Shown: positions 25,031 through 35,041, numbered from the stretch's first letter. The stretch: DNA of 64,000 bases from Prochlorococcus sp. AG-459-D04 (GCA_003212035.1 QCRA01000001.1:1-64000), one strand, 5' to 3'. Numbers and translations: made by a program. Notes: generated by a model from the letters alone, not told the origin.

Positions 25031-26049
25031 TACTCTATTCGTGGATCTAAATATGCGATTAAAATATCCACTAATAGATTTAAAGAGACTATTAACATAG
25101 AGGTAAAAATTACAATTCCTTGAACTAAGGTATAGTCTCTTTGAGAAATAGCTTCATGTAATCTTAAAGCTATACCTGGCCATGAAAAAGTTACCTCGAA
25201 CAATAGAGTACCTCCTGCTAATGAGGCCATAGTCAAGCCTGAAATAGTGACAATTGGCAATAGAGCATTGGGCAATGCATGGTTTAAAAATATTTTTTTC
25301 CTAGATATTCCTCTACATATAGCAGCATTTACATAATCACTTTTTAATGTCTTATCCAAATTTACTCTTAATGAGCGGCTGAATATACCACTTAATAAAA
25401 AGCCAAGGGATATCGAAGGAAGTGCTAGATGATAAAGACTATCTTTCAAAGCAATAATATTATTTGAAAGAATACTATCCAAAACTAGAAAACCTGTAAT
25501 TTGAGGTTGTTGCTGAAATATTGGAAATCTACCTCCAATTGGGGAAATATTAAAATATACAGAAAATAATAATTGCGCTAACATTGCACCCCAAAAAGGA
25601 GGGATCGAATATGTGGCAATTCCTAATATTCTCGCGGTATAATCAGTCTTTTTCCCTCTGTTTCTTAAGCCAATTAATCCCAGTGGAAATCCTATTAGTG
25701 TGGCACTTAATATTGAAAAGAATCCAAGCTCAAGACTTGCAGGCAATGACTTAATAATAATATTTAGGACTGGCTCTTGGGTACTAAGAGATTGGCCAAA
25801 ATCTAAATGCAATATATTTTTAATATATGAAAAATATTGATTTATTAAAGGTTCATTTAGGCCCAATTTATTTCTTAGAAATTCCCTTGAAACCTCATCT
25901 GCACCAGACCCAAGTATGGCATCGACGGGATCTCCTGGAGCAACTCTTAATAAAATAAAAACAAATGAAGAAATTATCCACAACATTATAGGTATTAATA
26001 AAATTTTTAATAAGGAATAATTTAGTAGTTTATTTAAATTTCTACTCAT
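25027..26049 (-). CDS. Peptide/nickel-type ABC transporter permease
   Basis: A 340-residue DppB-type inner-membrane permease: N-terminal FVLLRVAPGDPVD pattern, six hydrophobic segments and the ATPase-docking loop KSDYVNAAICRGISRKKI. It overlaps the binding-protein gene upstream by 8 bp. The second permease (DppC-type) and the ATPases are not in this window, so they must be encoded elsewhere. Substrate unknown; dipeptide-type is a family label. Confidence 0.85.
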   Translation of the reverse strand: MSRNLNKLLNYSLLKILLIPIMLWIISSFVFILLRVAPGDPVDAILGSGADEVSREFLRNKLGLNEPLINQYFSYIKNILHLDFGQSLSTQEPVLNIIIKSLPASLELGFFSILSATLIGFPLGLIGLRNRGKKTDYTARILGIATYSIPPFWGAMLAQLLFSVYFNISPIGGRFPIFQQQPQITGFLVLDSILSNNIIALKDSLYHLALPSISLGFLLSGIFSRSLRVNLDKTLKSDYVNAAICRGISRKKIFLNHALPNALLPIVTISGLTMASLAGGTLLFEVTFSWPGIALRLHEAISQRDYTLVQGIVIFTSMLIVSLNLLVDILIAYLDPRIEY

Positions 26050-27613
26050 CTATTAACTCAAGATCACTCAATGAAATTATTCCTGCACCATTAAAAACAG
26101 GTTTTGATATTTTATTTTGAGACCATGCTTTTTGAGAGGATATCCAAATAGGGATATAAGGGATTGAACTTGCTGCTATTTTTTCAATTTCAATAAGTTT
26201 TTCTAATCTTTTAATTCCAGTTATTTTTTCACTCTCAAGAAATAAACTTTCCACTTTATTAGATCCCCAAAAACTACCACTGTAGACTGATTCACCTTTT
26301 TTACATATCCCGCCAACTATTTCATTACAACTTAAAAGAGGGGTGAGATAGGCTTCTGGATCTGAATAAGCTCCAGTCCAATCGAGAATAACTGCAGTAT
26401 AAATTCCTAAACTTAGATTCCTATAAACTGTTGTCGATTCAACTCCATTGAGTTCAATATTAATACAATCTTTCAAAGAATTTTTAATTTCTTCCTGCCA
26501 TGTCAAGGCAATAAGCTTATCAGCTGGTACATTTGATCTATAAGTAAGAGGTATTTTCAGAATATTTCCATTACAATAGTTTTCTTTTTGCAATAAGCTT
26601 CTTGCTTCTAAATAATCATATTTAGGCCACAGTTCTTGATTATTTTTTTTTAATATCGGAGGGATAATTGATCTAGATGGCTTCCTTAATCCATAACTTA
26701 TTTTCTCACTAATTAATTTTCTATTAAGACTTTTTGCCAAAGCCAGTCTTAAATTAAGATTACTTAAGGGATAAGAACTAGTTTTAAGACTTATAAAACT
26801 TAATTCAGTGAAAGGGCTATTACCTTCTTTAAACTGTTTATCTTTGCTTAAATTATTTAGACTTTTTCTCTGACTATCATCAATAGAATTTGATAAGAGC
26901 ACGTCAATTTGTTTACTTTTTAAAGCCCCAAAAAGAGATGAAGAATTTGAATAACCCACAAAATTTATACCCTTATTTAAGGGTTTTTCACCCCAATAAT
27001 TCAAATGTGGATCAATTGATTGAACTTCATTAGAAAAACTGGTCAGCATATATTTGCCAGTACCAACAAATTTATGATTTAGAAATTTATCAGAATATTC
27101 TTTGTAAAATGTTGGAGATATTGGAGTTAAATTTACTGAAGTAAGTAAACCATTTAAAGAACTTGATGGTTTATTCAAATTTATTATGACGGAATATTCA
27201 CTCGGCGTTTCTATTGATTTAATCTTATTTCCTAAAATATAATTCATCGTTCCAATTCTTTTGAATCTATCAAAAGAAAACTTTATTGCATTTGAGTTAA
27301 ATGGTGTTCCATCATGAAAAAAAACATCTTTTCTTAAATTAATAATTATTTGAAGTTTATCCTTTGAAATAATTGGCATTTCCGATGCCAATTCAGGTAT
27401 TAATTCACCGTTAGAATTTAATTCATACAATGTGTCTCCTAAAGAACTGATTAATTGAATTGCTTTAAGAGTATTAGCTCTAGCTGGATCTAAAGATTCA
27501 ATTTTTCCAGAACTTGCTACTATGATTTTTTTAGATATTCTTTTTGAGCCGCAAGAAGTCTCTAAAAAAGAAATTAAAATAATGAATATCGATAAAACAA
27601 CTTTTTTTTTCAT
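26042..27613 (-). CDS. Peptide-type ABC substrate-binding lipoprotein (family 5)
   Basis: A 523-residue solute-binding protein (SBP_bac_5). The lipoprotein signal ends in LETSCGS. Seen: SLDPARANTLKAIQLI, VFFHDGTPFNSNAIKFSFDR (the SBP5 signature) and the C-terminal domain. I chose ATG 27613, which overlaps the preceding stop as ATGA; a TTG three codons upstream also exists. It probably binds peptides or similar solutes; specificity unknown. Co-transcribed with the small upstream gene and the permease. Confidence 0.85.
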   Translation of the reverse strand: MKKKVVLSIFIILISFLETSCGSKRISKKIIVASSGKIESLDPARANTLKAIQLISSLGDTLYELNSNGELIPELASEMPIISKDKLQIIINLRKDVFFHDGTPFNSNAIKFSFDRFKRIGTMNYILGNKIKSIETPSEYSVIINLNKPSSSLNGLLTSVNLTPISPTFYKEYSDKFLNHKFVGTGKYMLTSFSNEVQSIDPHLNYWGEKPLNKGINFVGYSNSSSLFGALKSKQIDVLLSNSIDDSQRKSLNNLSKDKQFKEGNSPFTELSFISLKTSSYPLSNLNLRLALAKSLNRKLISEKISYGLRKPSRSIIPPILKKNNQELWPKYDYLEARSLLQKENYCNGNILKIPLTYRSNVPADKLIALTWQEEIKNSLKDCINIELNGVESTTVYRNLSLGIYTAVILDWTGAYSDPEAYLTPLLSCNEIVGGICKKGESVYSGSFWGSNKVESLFLESEKITGIKRLEKLIEIEKIAASSIPYIPIWISSQKAWSQNKISKPVFNGAGIISLSDLELIDE

Positions 27614-27882
27614 GTTTTCCAATTACTTAATTGGTCTGAAGAATTATTAGAGCAAAAAATTTGTAAGGTTATTTGACTTATCTCTAAAGCAAATGTTTTT
27701 TTAGAATTAAAGGCAAAAGGCCATTCTCTCACCCAACAAATTTTTTTACCAATATTTAAACCAATTACTTGAAAAGTCTTTTTGCTATTTTTAATTTTTA
27801 CACAAGCACCTTTGTAAAGGTTTTCAGAACAAATTAAATTATCTTTTTCATTTTTTTTGTCTGATATTTTTGAATGAATCAT
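27610..27882 (-). CDS. Hypothetical protein (90 aa)
   Basis: A soluble 90-residue protein with four Cys and a beta-rich pattern (GACVKIKN, FQVIGLNIGKKICWVREW), suggesting a small SH3-like barrel. I use ATG 27882; a GTG seven codons upstream is possible. Its stop overlaps the binding-protein start by 4 bp (ATGA), so translation is coupled. Function unknown; similar small proteins occur in marine cyanobacteria. Confidence 0.55.
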   Translation of the reverse strand: MIHSKISDKKNEKDNLICSENLYKGACVKIKNSKKTFQVIGLNIGKKICWVREWPFAFNSKKTFALEISQITLQIFCSNNSSDQLSNWKT

Positions 27883-27952
27883 CAAGGTGCTAAAACCAAA
27901 CACTTACTTTCTTCGGTTTAACAAGCTATAAAGAAATTTGCAAACTATTTTT

Positions 27953-29254
27953 TTAAATACAACTTAATTGACTTGCAATAATTTTAACTTCATTTAGCGA
28001 ATTTATTTCATCTTTCGATTTCTCAAAATCTCCATTATTCACCTCATGAGTAATAACGACAATTTCAGCTTTGTCCTCACTTGCATCTAGTTGAACAATT
28101 GATTCGATGGATACATTATTTTTTCCAAAAATATCTCCAATCTTTCCTATTACACCTGGACTATCAAGACAAATAATTCTAAGGTAATTTTTTTTATTTA
28201 TTTGTGAAGATCCGGTGATATGACAGTTTCTCCAGAAATCAAAAGATAATAATGGATCGATTGAATTATTATTTTTTGCTGAAGCGGCATGCAGATTTAA
28301 TATATCTGAAACTACTGACGCAGCAGTTGGGCCACTCCCTGCACCTGGACCATACAACATGATCTCTCCAAGAGGATCAGCCTCTATCAGTAAAGCATTA
28401 TTAACTCCCTTAACTGTGGCCAATGGATGAGATTTTGGAATCAAAGAAGGTCCTACCCAAATATTTAAAGCAAGTGAATCATTACTATTAATTTTCCCCC
28501 TTTCTGAGAGCGCTAAAAGTTTTATTTCAAATCCTAATTTATTGGCATATTCGATATCTTTGAGATTAATTTTACTAATACCCTCAGAATGTATCTCCTC
28601 TCTTTTGATTTTCCCTCCAAATGCAAGTTCACTAAGAATTGAAATCTTATCAGCAGCATCATGACCCTCAACATCTGCAGTTGGATCAAATTCTGCATAC
28701 CCAAGGCTTTGGGCCAATTTTAAGGTCTCCTTATAATCAGCTTTTTCATTTGTCATCTTTGAAAGAATAAAATTTGTCGTACCGTTTATTATCCCAACCA
28801 TTTTTTTAATGCTGTTACTTTTTAATGATCTTTTTAAGGGTTCAATTATAGGAATCCCCCCGCAAACTGCCGCCTCTGACAATATATAAACTCCTTCTTT
28901 AGATGCAGTTCTATATATTTCTTCTCCATATCTTGCAATGACTGCTTTATTTGCTGTAACAACAGATTTACCTAATTTTAATGATTGCAGAATAATATCT
29001 TTCGCTAAATCAACCCCACCCATTACTTCAACAATTACATCTATAGAGGGGTCACTAATTAATTTAAATGGATCATCAGTTAGTAAATTTTTATCTAGCT
29101 CAATATCCCTTTTTTTATTAAGGTCTTTGACAGCTATTTTAACAATTTCTATTTCTTTTAAAATTGGATGTGAATCAACTTTAGAACTTAATATTTTATA
29201 AATCCCTGAACCAACAGTCCCAAAACCTAAAATCCCAATTTTGCATTTTCTCAT
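27953..29254 (-). CDS. hom: Homoserine dehydrogenase
   Basis: A 433-residue NAD(P)-dependent homoserine dehydrogenase, turning aspartate semialdehyde into homoserine for threonine, methionine and isoleucine. It has a Rossmann motif GFGTVGSGIY, the signature around AEFDPTADVEGHDAADK and the catalytic Lys region, and a C-terminal ACT domain for threonine feedback (LDSPGVIGKIGDIFGKNNVS). Length is normal for the monofunctional enzyme. It stands in front of sufE on the same strand. Confidence 0.94.
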   Translation of the reverse strand: MRKCKIGILGFGTVGSGIYKILSSKVDSHPILKEIEIVKIAVKDLNKKRDIELDKNLLTDDPFKLISDPSIDVIVEVMGGVDLAKDIILQSLKLGKSVVTANKAVIARYGEEIYRTASKEGVYILSEAAVCGGIPIIEPLKRSLKSNSIKKMVGIINGTTNFILSKMTNEKADYKETLKLAQSLGYAEFDPTADVEGHDAADKISILSELAFGGKIKREEIHSEGISKINLKDIEYANKLGFEIKLLALSERGKINSNDSLALNIWVGPSLIPKSHPLATVKGVNNALLIEADPLGEIMLYGPGAGSGPTAASVVSDILNLHAASAKNNNSIDPLLSFDFWRNCHITGSSQINKKNYLRIICLDSPGVIGKIGDIFGKNNVSIESIVQLDASEDKAEIVVITHEVNNGDFEKSKDEINSLNEVKIIASQLSCI

Positions 29255-29298
29255 TTTTTATTTCTTTTAACTTTGAGTTTAATTTTATATTATTAAAC

Positions 29299-29718
29299 CT
29301 ACAGAAATTTATTTGCTTGAGACTGCATTTTCAATAATATGTTTAAAAAACCATTTGATCTTGAAGGCGTTAAGCTTGCTTTCAAACCAGTATCTTCAAT
29401 AAATTTCTTATCTATTTTAACAACCTCATTTGGTGTTAATTCATTTAACCCAGTAATTAAAAATGCTAATAAACCCTTAGTTATTAGTGCATCTGAGTAT
29501 CCTTCCCAAAATAATTTACCGCTTTTAAAATTTGCCTTAACAAAAACTTCTGAAACGCATCCCTTAACTTTATTTTCTTCAACAAGGATTTCACTATTTG
29601 GTTCTTTCAATTTTTTGCCTAACCACAAAATGTATTCATATTTTCTTTTTGGATCTTCTGATTTCTTCAACTTTTCTACTAATTTTGATAATTTATTGTA
29701 TTTTTCCTGATTTTCCAT
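29299..29718 (-). CDS. sufE: Cysteine desulfuration protein SufE
   Basis: A 139-residue SufE, which accepts sulfane sulfur from SufS and passes it to the Fe-S scaffold. The sulfur-accepting Cys is in KVKGCVSEVFV, and the family pattern ALITKGLLAFLI follows. Length normal. On the minus strand with the folate enzyme and hom, separated by short gaps. Confidence 0.9.
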   Translation of the reverse strand: MENQEKYNKLSKLVEKLKKSEDPKRKYEYILWLGKKLKEPNSEILVEENKVKGCVSEVFVKANFKSGKLFWEGYSDALITKGLLAFLITGLNELTPNEVVKIDKKFIEDTGLKASLTPSRSNGFLNILLKMQSQANKFL

Positions 29719-29756
29719 TTTTTAAAACTATAAATTAATCACTTTAGGATCTTCTA

Positions 29757-30314
29757 TTATACAAATATTTCTTTTTCTGTGATAAAGCCCGATAAAGGAA
29801 TATCCCACTCAGCTTTGGTTAATGGAATCTTACTTACACAATTAGAAGTTAATACTCCAATGCACGGAACATTTCTCCAATCATTATCCCTCCTTAATTT
29901 ATCAAAATAACCTCCTCCATAACCTAATCTTGTTAAATTTTTATCAACGGAAAGACATGGAACAAGTATCGTACTTATCTGGAAATGACTTAATTGGGAA
30001 GAGTTATTTGGACTTGGTATCCCCTCAGAATCTTTGGTAAGAGGTTTTTCATCCCATGGATAAAATAACAACTCTTTTTTGTCTTTACATCTAGGCAAAG
30101 CTAAAGGAAATTTTTTCTTAAGACTTCTTATATCTACTTCATTTTTAAGAGGCCAATATATTGCTATATAACCAATATTTTTATTTCCCTTAGCAAATGA
30201 ATCAACATATATTTTTACATTCTTTTCTACATTTTCTCTTTGATTAAGAGAAATTCCATCTCTTAGTTTTCTAAACGTATCCCTCTCCAATTTCTTATAT
30301 TCAAAGATCGTCAT
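29757..30314 (-). CDS. 5-formyltetrahydrofolate cyclo-ligase
   Basis: A 185-residue enzyme that converts 5-formyl-THF to 5,10-methenyl-THF with ATP, salvaging a folate storage form. The ATP/substrate loop is LGYGGGYFDKL; N-terminal basic residues (RDTFRKLRDGIS) and the central PLKNEVDI fit the family. It lies 9 bp downstream of ruvC and is probably in the same operon. Confidence 0.9.
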   Translation of the reverse strand: MTIFEYKKLERDTFRKLRDGISLNQRENVEKNVKIYVDSFAKGNKNIGYIAIYWPLKNEVDIRSLKKKFPLALPRCKDKKELLFYPWDEKPLTKDSEGIPSPNNSSQLSHFQISTILVPCLSVDKNLTRLGYGGGYFDKLRRDNDWRNVPCIGVLTSNCVSKIPLTKAEWDIPLSGFITEKEIFV

Positions 30315-30323
30315 ATTAAATGT

Positions 30324-30797
30324 TCAGTTAAAGCCATCTTCATTTAGTTTTGTTAGTGCTATAGCCAATGCATCTGCTGAATCATCAGGTTTTGGAGGTT
30401 TATTAAGATCCAAGCTATACATAACAGCATCAAGAATATCTTTCTTAGATGCCTTTCCAGACCCAGCAATTGTTAATTTTATCTGAGCAGGTGAATATTC
30501 ACTAACCTGAATTTTTTTAGAGGCCAATACCATCATAATCACGCCTCTAGCCTGAACCACACTAATGGTAGTACTTGACCTGTAAAAGAAAAATTTTTCT
30601 ACCGCCGCTTCAGTAGGGTTCCAATGATTTATTAATTCATTAAGATCTTGAAATATCTCATAAAGTCTATCTTCTTCTTTTTTATCTTTACCTGTCTCTA
30701 TAACGCCGCAATCTAATAATATCTTTCTTTCATTTTCTATTTCAATTATTCCATAACCAACTCTAGCTAATCCAGGATCAATCCCAATTATTCTCAC
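30324..30797 (-). CDS. ruvC: Holliday junction resolvase RuvC
   Basis: A 157-residue endonuclease that cuts Holliday junctions with RuvAB. The acidic active-site residues are visible: Asp in [12 protein letters not shown], Glu in VEKFFF, and the C-terminal [11 protein letters not shown]. Length normal. It lies 5 bp downstream of chlI, so co-transcription is likely, though the functions are unrelated. Confidence 0.94.
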   Translation of the reverse strand: MRIIGIDPGLARVGYGIIEIENERKILLDCGVIETGKDKKEEDRLYEIFQDLNELINHWNPTEAAVEKFFFYRSSTTISVVQARGVIMMVLASKKIQVSEYSPAQIKLTIAGSGKASKKDILDAVMYSLDLNKPPKPDDSADALAIALTKLNEDGFN

Positions 30798-30802
30798 TTT
30801 TG

Positions 30803-31891
30803 TTAAGCTTCAGCAGACAATTGAAATTTTGAAAGATTTTCTTTTTCATCTAAATCAAATACTTTACAAAAAGCTTGAATGACTCTTTCACCTGAATCAA
30901 CTTGTTCTAAAGGATCTTTTCTTAGTCTATGTCTTAAAGAACAAGAAATTACCCTTGCTATGTCATCTTCTTGGACTTCAGTTCTGCCCTCAAAGGCTGC
31001 AATTGCCCTTGCAGACCTATTTGTAACAATATCTCCACGTAAACCATCGACATCTAATTCTCCGCAGATTGCAGAAATATTCAATCTTAGGTCATCATCC
31101 ATTTGAACAGAATTTAATATTTCTTGTGCTTTAATAACCTTTTGTTGAAGTTCATCCTGTTGCTTCTCAACACTCAATGAAAACTCATCAGGATTATCGT
31201 CAAAAGAAGTTCTTTGATCTACTACTTGAACTCTTAATTCAGCATCTCTAACTGTCTTAACCTCAACACTCATTCCAAATCTATCCAATAGTTGAGGCCT
31301 TAATTCACCTTCTTCTGGATTACCTGAACCGATAAGGACAAACCTCGCAGGATGTCGAACTGAAACTCCCTCCCTTTCAACTGTATTCCATCCGGAAGCA
31401 GCCGAATCTAGGAGTACATCGACTAAATGATCATCAAGCAAGTTCACTTCATCAACGTATAATAAACCCCTATTAGCTTTTGCTAACAAACCAGGTTCGA
31501 ATGCCTTAACACCCTCACTCAAAGCCTTCTCTATATCAATTGTTCCACAAAGCCTATCTTCAGTAGCCCCTAAAGGCAAGTCAACCATAGGTACTTGTTT
31601 TTGAATACTCTCTAGATTTTCTCCTTGTGTAATTTTTTCCAAAACTTCTTTACTTTGTAAATCAGGATCAACTAGAGAACTATTATATGGATCGTCTTTA
31701 ACAACATCGATTGCTGGCAACAAATCAGCTAAGGCTCTTATTGTAGTAGACTTTCCAGTCCCTCTATCACCCATTATCATTACTCCTCCAATTCTTGGAT
31801 CAATAACATTTAACAAGAGAGCCAATTTCATTTCTTCTTGACCAATTACTGCTGTAAAAGGAAAAACTCTTCTTTTCTTTGTTGTAGGCAC
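30803..31891 (-). CDS. chlI: Magnesium chelatase ATPase subunit ChlI
   Basis: A 362-residue AAA+ subunit of Mg-chelatase, which inserts Mg into protoporphyrin IX as the first committed step of chlorophyll synthesis. It has Walker [10 protein letters not shown], Walker [13 protein letters not shown], sensor [19 protein letters not shown] and a C-terminal helical lid. Length is typical of cyanobacteria. Head of the chlI-ruvC-cyclo-ligase run. Confidence 0.95.
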   Translation of the reverse strand: MPTTKKRRVFPFTAVIGQEEMKLALLLNVIDPRIGGVMIMGDRGTGKSTTIRALADLLPAIDVVKDDPYNSSLVDPDLQSKEVLEKITQGENLESIQKQVPMVDLPLGATEDRLCGTIDIEKALSEGVKAFEPGLLAKANRGLLYVDEVNLLDDHLVDVLLDSAASGWNTVEREGVSVRHPARFVLIGSGNPEEGELRPQLLDRFGMSVEVKTVRDAELRVQVVDQRTSFDDNPDEFSLSVEKQQDELQQKVIKAQEILNSVQMDDDLRLNISAICGELDVDGLRGDIVTNRSARAIAAFEGRTEVQEDDIARVISCSLRHRLRKDPLEQVDSGERVIQAFCKVFDLDEKENLSKFQLSAEA

Positions 31892-32010
31892 AGTTTTAGT
31901 TTTCTTAAATATTCAAATAATCAATAGATGCTACTTCAGAAAATGTTTTTAGTAAATATCACTATAAATTAAAACAACAGGAAAAAATATATAGTCAAAT
32001 TTATTTTTAC

Positions 32011-32757
32011 TTATTTTCTTGAATTATCCAAAAACCAGTTTATTTGATGGACAATTCCTCTTAAAACATTTATATCGTGCATTGATGTATTTGCCCTCAA
32101 AATCAAATTCTTAAATTTACTTATTTTTGCCTTAGAAGTATGTTTCAATAGGTATCCAACTCGCAAAAGCATTTCCTCGATTTCCAGAAATGTATCATGT
32201 ACTTCGTTCGATGACGCTAAGTTAAAAATTTTTAATTCATTATTCAAATTCTTTTTAGAAGACTTATTCAATTCATACAAAACTATTGAAACAGCGTGCG
32301 AAAGATTTAATGAAGGATTATTCTGAGAAGTTGGGATATTAAAAGTTTTATTTGCCAGAAGCAATTCGCTGTTAGTTAAACCTCTATCTTCTCTTCCAAA
32401 TATAATTGCTAAATTATTTATCTTCTTAAAGGATAAAGTCCAATCAAATATATCTTCAGAAGATTCAAAAAATGAATCTTTATTTACATCAATCCTTCCA
32501 CAAGATGCCAAAACTAAATCACAATCAAAAATTGCTTTTTGAAGATCATCAAAAACCATACAATGATCAAGAAATTTTTGACCTTTAAGGGCCATTTTTT
32601 TTGTTTCTAAAGAAAATATATCGCATCTAGGAGAGACTATTCTTAATTCATCAACTTCAAAATTGCTGCATAATCTAGCCACGCTTCCTACATTTAAAGG
32701 GCCATTTGGTTCAACTAATATTACCTTTAAATTAGAAAAATTTTTTCCCAAAATCAT
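32011..32757 (-). CDS. SpoU/TrmJ-type RNA 2'-O-methyltransferase
   Basis: A 248-residue SPOUT methyltransferase, using SAM to methylate tRNA or rRNA ribose. Seen: N-terminal VEPNGPLNVGSVAR, the knot motifs AIIFGREDRGLTN and LNLSHAVSIVLYEL. It is closest to TrmJ (tRNA position 32) by pattern, but target not certain. Its start overlaps the cytM stop by 4 bp (ATGA). Confidence 0.88.
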   Translation of the reverse strand: MILGKNFSNLKVILVEPNGPLNVGSVARLCSNFEVDELRIVSPRCDIFSLETKKMALKGQKFLDHCMVFDDLQKAIFDCDLVLASCGRIDVNKDSFFESSEDIFDWTLSFKKINNLAIIFGREDRGLTNSELLLANKTFNIPTSQNNPSLNLSHAVSIVLYELNKSSKKNLNNELKIFNLASSNEVHDTFLEIEEMLLRVGYLLKHTSKAKISKFKNLILRANTSMHDINVLRGIVHQINWFLDNSRK

Positions 32758-33140
32758 TCAAGGCTATGAAGATATTTTAATAAATTGGACATATTTACAG
32801 GATCAATTTCAAAACTTGGCATCGGAGGGGTTAGGCCTCCAGTAACTTGTTTTATTATCTCTTTATCATTCAAACGTTGAGTTATTGAGTGTAAGTCTGG
32901 GCCCACTAGTCCTCTTGCTGTAATTCCATGACATCCAACACAATTTATCTTAAAAAGAGCATCTCCTTCCTCAGCAGAGCCATTAAGTTCAAGAGTTTCA
33001 ATAATATATTTGTTATTTTCATGATGTTTTACGAAAAATATTGAAAAACAGATCAATAAAACTCCAAATACAATAAAAAAAATTTTTAAGAATTCACTTT
33101 TAAAGTCTCTTTCTGCTGCAGTTGATGAAGATGTTGACAC
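32754..33140 (-). CDS. cytM: Cytochrome c (CytM-type)
   Basis: A 128-residue c-type cytochrome with an N-terminal membrane anchor (about residues 20-38) and a heme-binding CVGCH, axial Met in PPMPSFE. This matches cytochrome cM, a low-potential carrier of cyanobacterial membranes whose electron partner is debated. It is divergent from petG (55 bp between starts), so two electron-transport genes share a promoter region. It overlaps the methyltransferase gene by 4 bp. Confidence 0.88.
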   Translation of the reverse strand: MSTSSSTAAERDFKSEFLKIFFIVFGVLLICFSIFFVKHHENNKYIIETLELNGSAEEGDALFKINCVGCHGITARGLVGPDLHSITQRLNDKEIIKQVTGGLTPPMPSFEIDPVNMSNLLKYLHSLE

Positions 33141-33195
33141 AAAAAATAGTCTCTATGTAACAATTGTGGATAAGAAATTCAAAAAAGGCAAAAAA

Positions 33196-33315
33196 ATGAT
33201 CGAGCCTCTTCTATGTGGTATTGTTTTAGGTTTAGTTCCAATAACTCTTCTTGGATTATTCGTCAGTGCATGGAATCAATACAGAAGAGGTTCAGGGATG
33301 CTGGACATTGATTAA
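33196..33315 (+). CDS. petG: Cytochrome b6f subunit PetG
   Basis: A 39-residue single-span subunit essential for cytochrome b6f assembly. The sequence begins [20 protein letters not shown] and ends [11 protein letters not shown], an almost exact PetG. It overlaps the 3' end of rsmD on the opposite strand by 24 bp. Divergent from cytM. Clear despite its small size. Confidence 0.95.
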   Translation: MIEPLLCGIVLGLVPITLLGLFVSAWNQYRRGSGMLDID

Positions 33316-33891
33316 AAATGTTAATCTTGACTGCCCATAATTTCTTACATCTATAGTTTCCCACAAAGTACTTTTTTTAATAAGTAGGTTTGGAGAATGT
33401 TCACAAATAACTGTTGAATCTTTTTTTAAAAAATTACAATTGAATAATTGATTTAAAACTAATTCATGGAAATCCACTTCATATGGAGGATCTAGATAAA
33501 CAAAATCAAATTTTAATTTGTTTAAATCCATATTTCTTGATGATAAGTTTCTCTCATAATTTGGTTTTGTCCATTTCAAAACGTCTTTACAAATAACTTC
33601 GATATCATTTCTCCTATTCTCTATATTCTCCAACGAGAGTAAATTTTCTAAGCAAATTTTTGAGTTGTTTTTGTTTTTTTCAATTGCAAGTATTTTTCTT
33701 GCCCCGTGATTATAGGCTTCACAAGATATGGCCCCTGTTCCACTAAATAAATCTAACCAGTTGCTATTCTCAACTTTATTGTTCAATATATTAAATATAG
33801 CCTCTCTCACTCTCAAAGTTGTAGGTCTAGTATGAGAATTATTTGGACTTTGGAGTTTTTTACCACCTATTAATCTTAAGTTTGTCTTCAT
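33292..33891 (-). CDS. rsmD: 16S rRNA (guanine966-N2)-methyltransferase RsmD
   Basis: A 199-residue SAM methyltransferase. Seen: N-terminal [18 protein letters not shown]-binding [10 protein letters not shown] and the catalytic FVYLDPPY (DPPY). These fit RsmD, which modifies G966 in 16S rRNA. It overlaps petG convergently by 24 bp and follows hisH by 13 bp on the same strand. Confidence 0.92.
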   Translation of the reverse strand: MKTNLRLIGGKKLQSPNNSHTRPTTLRVREAIFNILNNKVENSNWLDLFSGTGAISCEAYNHGARKILAIEKNKNNSKICLENLLSLENIENRRNDIEVICKDVLKWTKPNYERNLSSRNMDLNKLKFDFVYLDPPYEVDFHELVLNQLFNCNFLKKDSTVICEHSPNLLIKKSTLWETIDVRNYGQSRLTFLINVQHP

Positions 33892-33904
33892 CAGTAATTA
33901 TCAA

Positions 33905-34522
33905 TTATTGAATATTACTAAGCCATCGTCTCAAAAGTTTTTCACCGGTTTTTCCAGATTTTTCCGGATGAAATTGACAGGCCAGTAAATTATCATTCTC
34001 GATCATTGCAGTTAATTTTTCAGAGCCATAATCAACCTGCGCCGCAATAATATTTAAGTCATCTGGGATTGCATGATAGGAATGTACAAAATAGACCCAA
34101 TTATTTAATTCTTCAATCCCAAATAAAGTATTTTTTTTTGTAGGTAAAAGTTGGCACCAACCCATGTGTGGGATTCTTTGGTTAACAATATTGGGTATTT
34201 TTTGTATTTTTCCTTTTAAAATTCCCATCCCTTGAACTTCTCCTTCATCACTAGATTCAAAAAGGAGTTGGAGTCCTAAACATATCCCAAAAAAGGACTT
34301 CCCGCTTTTAATCCAATTTTTCAAATCAGTTATCAAATCAGTATTTATAAGATTATTCATCGCTGGATCAAAAGCTCCAACCCCAGGAAGTATTATCGCC
34401 TTACAAAGCTTAGAATCATTAAAGTTTTTAATTAATATAATTTCTTCTCCAAGACTTTCTAGAGATTTCGTTACAGAATGAATATTACCCATTCCATAGT
34501 CTATTAGTCCGATTTTATGCAA
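33905..34522 (-). CDS. hisH: Imidazole glycerol phosphate synthase glutaminase subunit HisH
   Basis: A 205-residue class I glutamine amidotransferase giving ammonia to HisF in histidine synthesis. The nucleophile Cys is in FFGICLGLQLLFESS, the His in CQFHPEKSG with following Glu. Length normal. HisF is not adjacent. It follows trxA by 11 bp and is probably in the same transcript. Confidence 0.95.
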   Translation of the reverse strand: MHKIGLIDYGMGNIHSVTKSLESLGEEIILIKNFNDSKLCKAIILPGVGAFDPAMNNLINTDLITDLKNWIKSGKSFFGICLGLQLLFESSDEGEVQGMGILKGKIQKIPNIVNQRIPHMGWCQLLPTKKNTLFGIEELNNWVYFVHSYHAIPDDLNIIAAQVDYGSEKLTAMIENDNLLACQFHPEKSGKTGEKLLRRWLSNIQ

Positions 34523-34533
34523 AGCTTTTAAAT

Positions 34534-34857
34534 TTATAAATGCTTAGTTAAAGTGCTGGAAAGAGTTGCTTTTGGCACAGCACCAACAACAGTATCAACC
34601 TTTTGACCTCCTTTAAAGATCATTAATGTAGGAATACTTCTAATTCCGTATTGACTCGCAACATTTGGATTCTCATCTGTGTTTAATTTAAAAACTTTAA
34701 TTTTCCCTTCAAAGTCTTTTGAGATTTCTTCTACAACTGGAGCGACCATCCTACATGGACCGCACCATGGTGCCCAAAAATCAACCAATACTGGTAGATC
34801 ACTTTGCAGTACATCCTTGTCAAATGAAGAATCAGTTACGGCTGGAGCTGATGACAT
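34534..34857 (-). CDS. trxA: Thioredoxin TrxA
   Basis: A 107-residue m-type thioredoxin, a general disulfide reductant; in cyanobacteria it activates Calvin-cycle and other enzymes. The active site is WCGPC in [12 protein letters not shown], with cis-Pro in RSIPTLMIF. Yfr1 lies in the gap to guaB upstream. Downstream are hisH and rsmD on the same strand. Confidence 0.96.
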   Translation of the reverse strand: MSSAPAVTDSSFDKDVLQSDLPVLVDFWAPWCGPCRMVAPVVEEISKDFEGKIKVFKLNTDENPNVASQYGIRSIPTLMIFKGGQKVDTVVGAVPKATLSSTLTKHL

Positions 34858-34948
34858 AATTTAAGTATTCCTTTTTGAAAATTTAGCAAGCAATTCTTTT
34901 AAGTGATGATTTCATTACAGATAAAATAATATAAGTAACAAAATTTCT

Positions 34949-35003
34949 AAAAAAGCCCGATTAATCGGGCGATTTAGTGTGTGAGGAGTATGGGGTTTCC
35001 CCC
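34949..35003 (-). ncRNA. yfr1: Small RNA Yfr1
   Basis: Read on the minus strand: a 5' stem-loop GGGG-GAAA-CCCC-like (plus 34992-35003), then an unpaired stretch with the ultraconserved ACTCCTCACAC, then a terminator hairpin GCCCGATTAATCGGGC (34955-34970) and a U-run of six. Length about 55 nt. Structure, motif and position between guaB and trxA match the known cyanobacterial Yfr1 of Prochlorococcus, which base-pairs with porin mRNAs and affects stress growth. Confidence 0.96.
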
Positions 35004-35011
35004 ATCATTTC

Positions 35012-35041
35012 ATAATAACTCCTAATTAGAATATTTTTCAA
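35012..35041 (-). promoter_or_regulatory. Sigma-70-type promoter of Yfr1
   Basis: On the minus strand, -35 box TTGAAA (plus 35036-35041), 18-bp spacer, -10 box TATTAT (plus 35012-35017), 8 nt to the first G of Yfr1. A strong housekeeping promoter fits the known high, near-constant expression of Yfr1. Confidence 0.8.
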
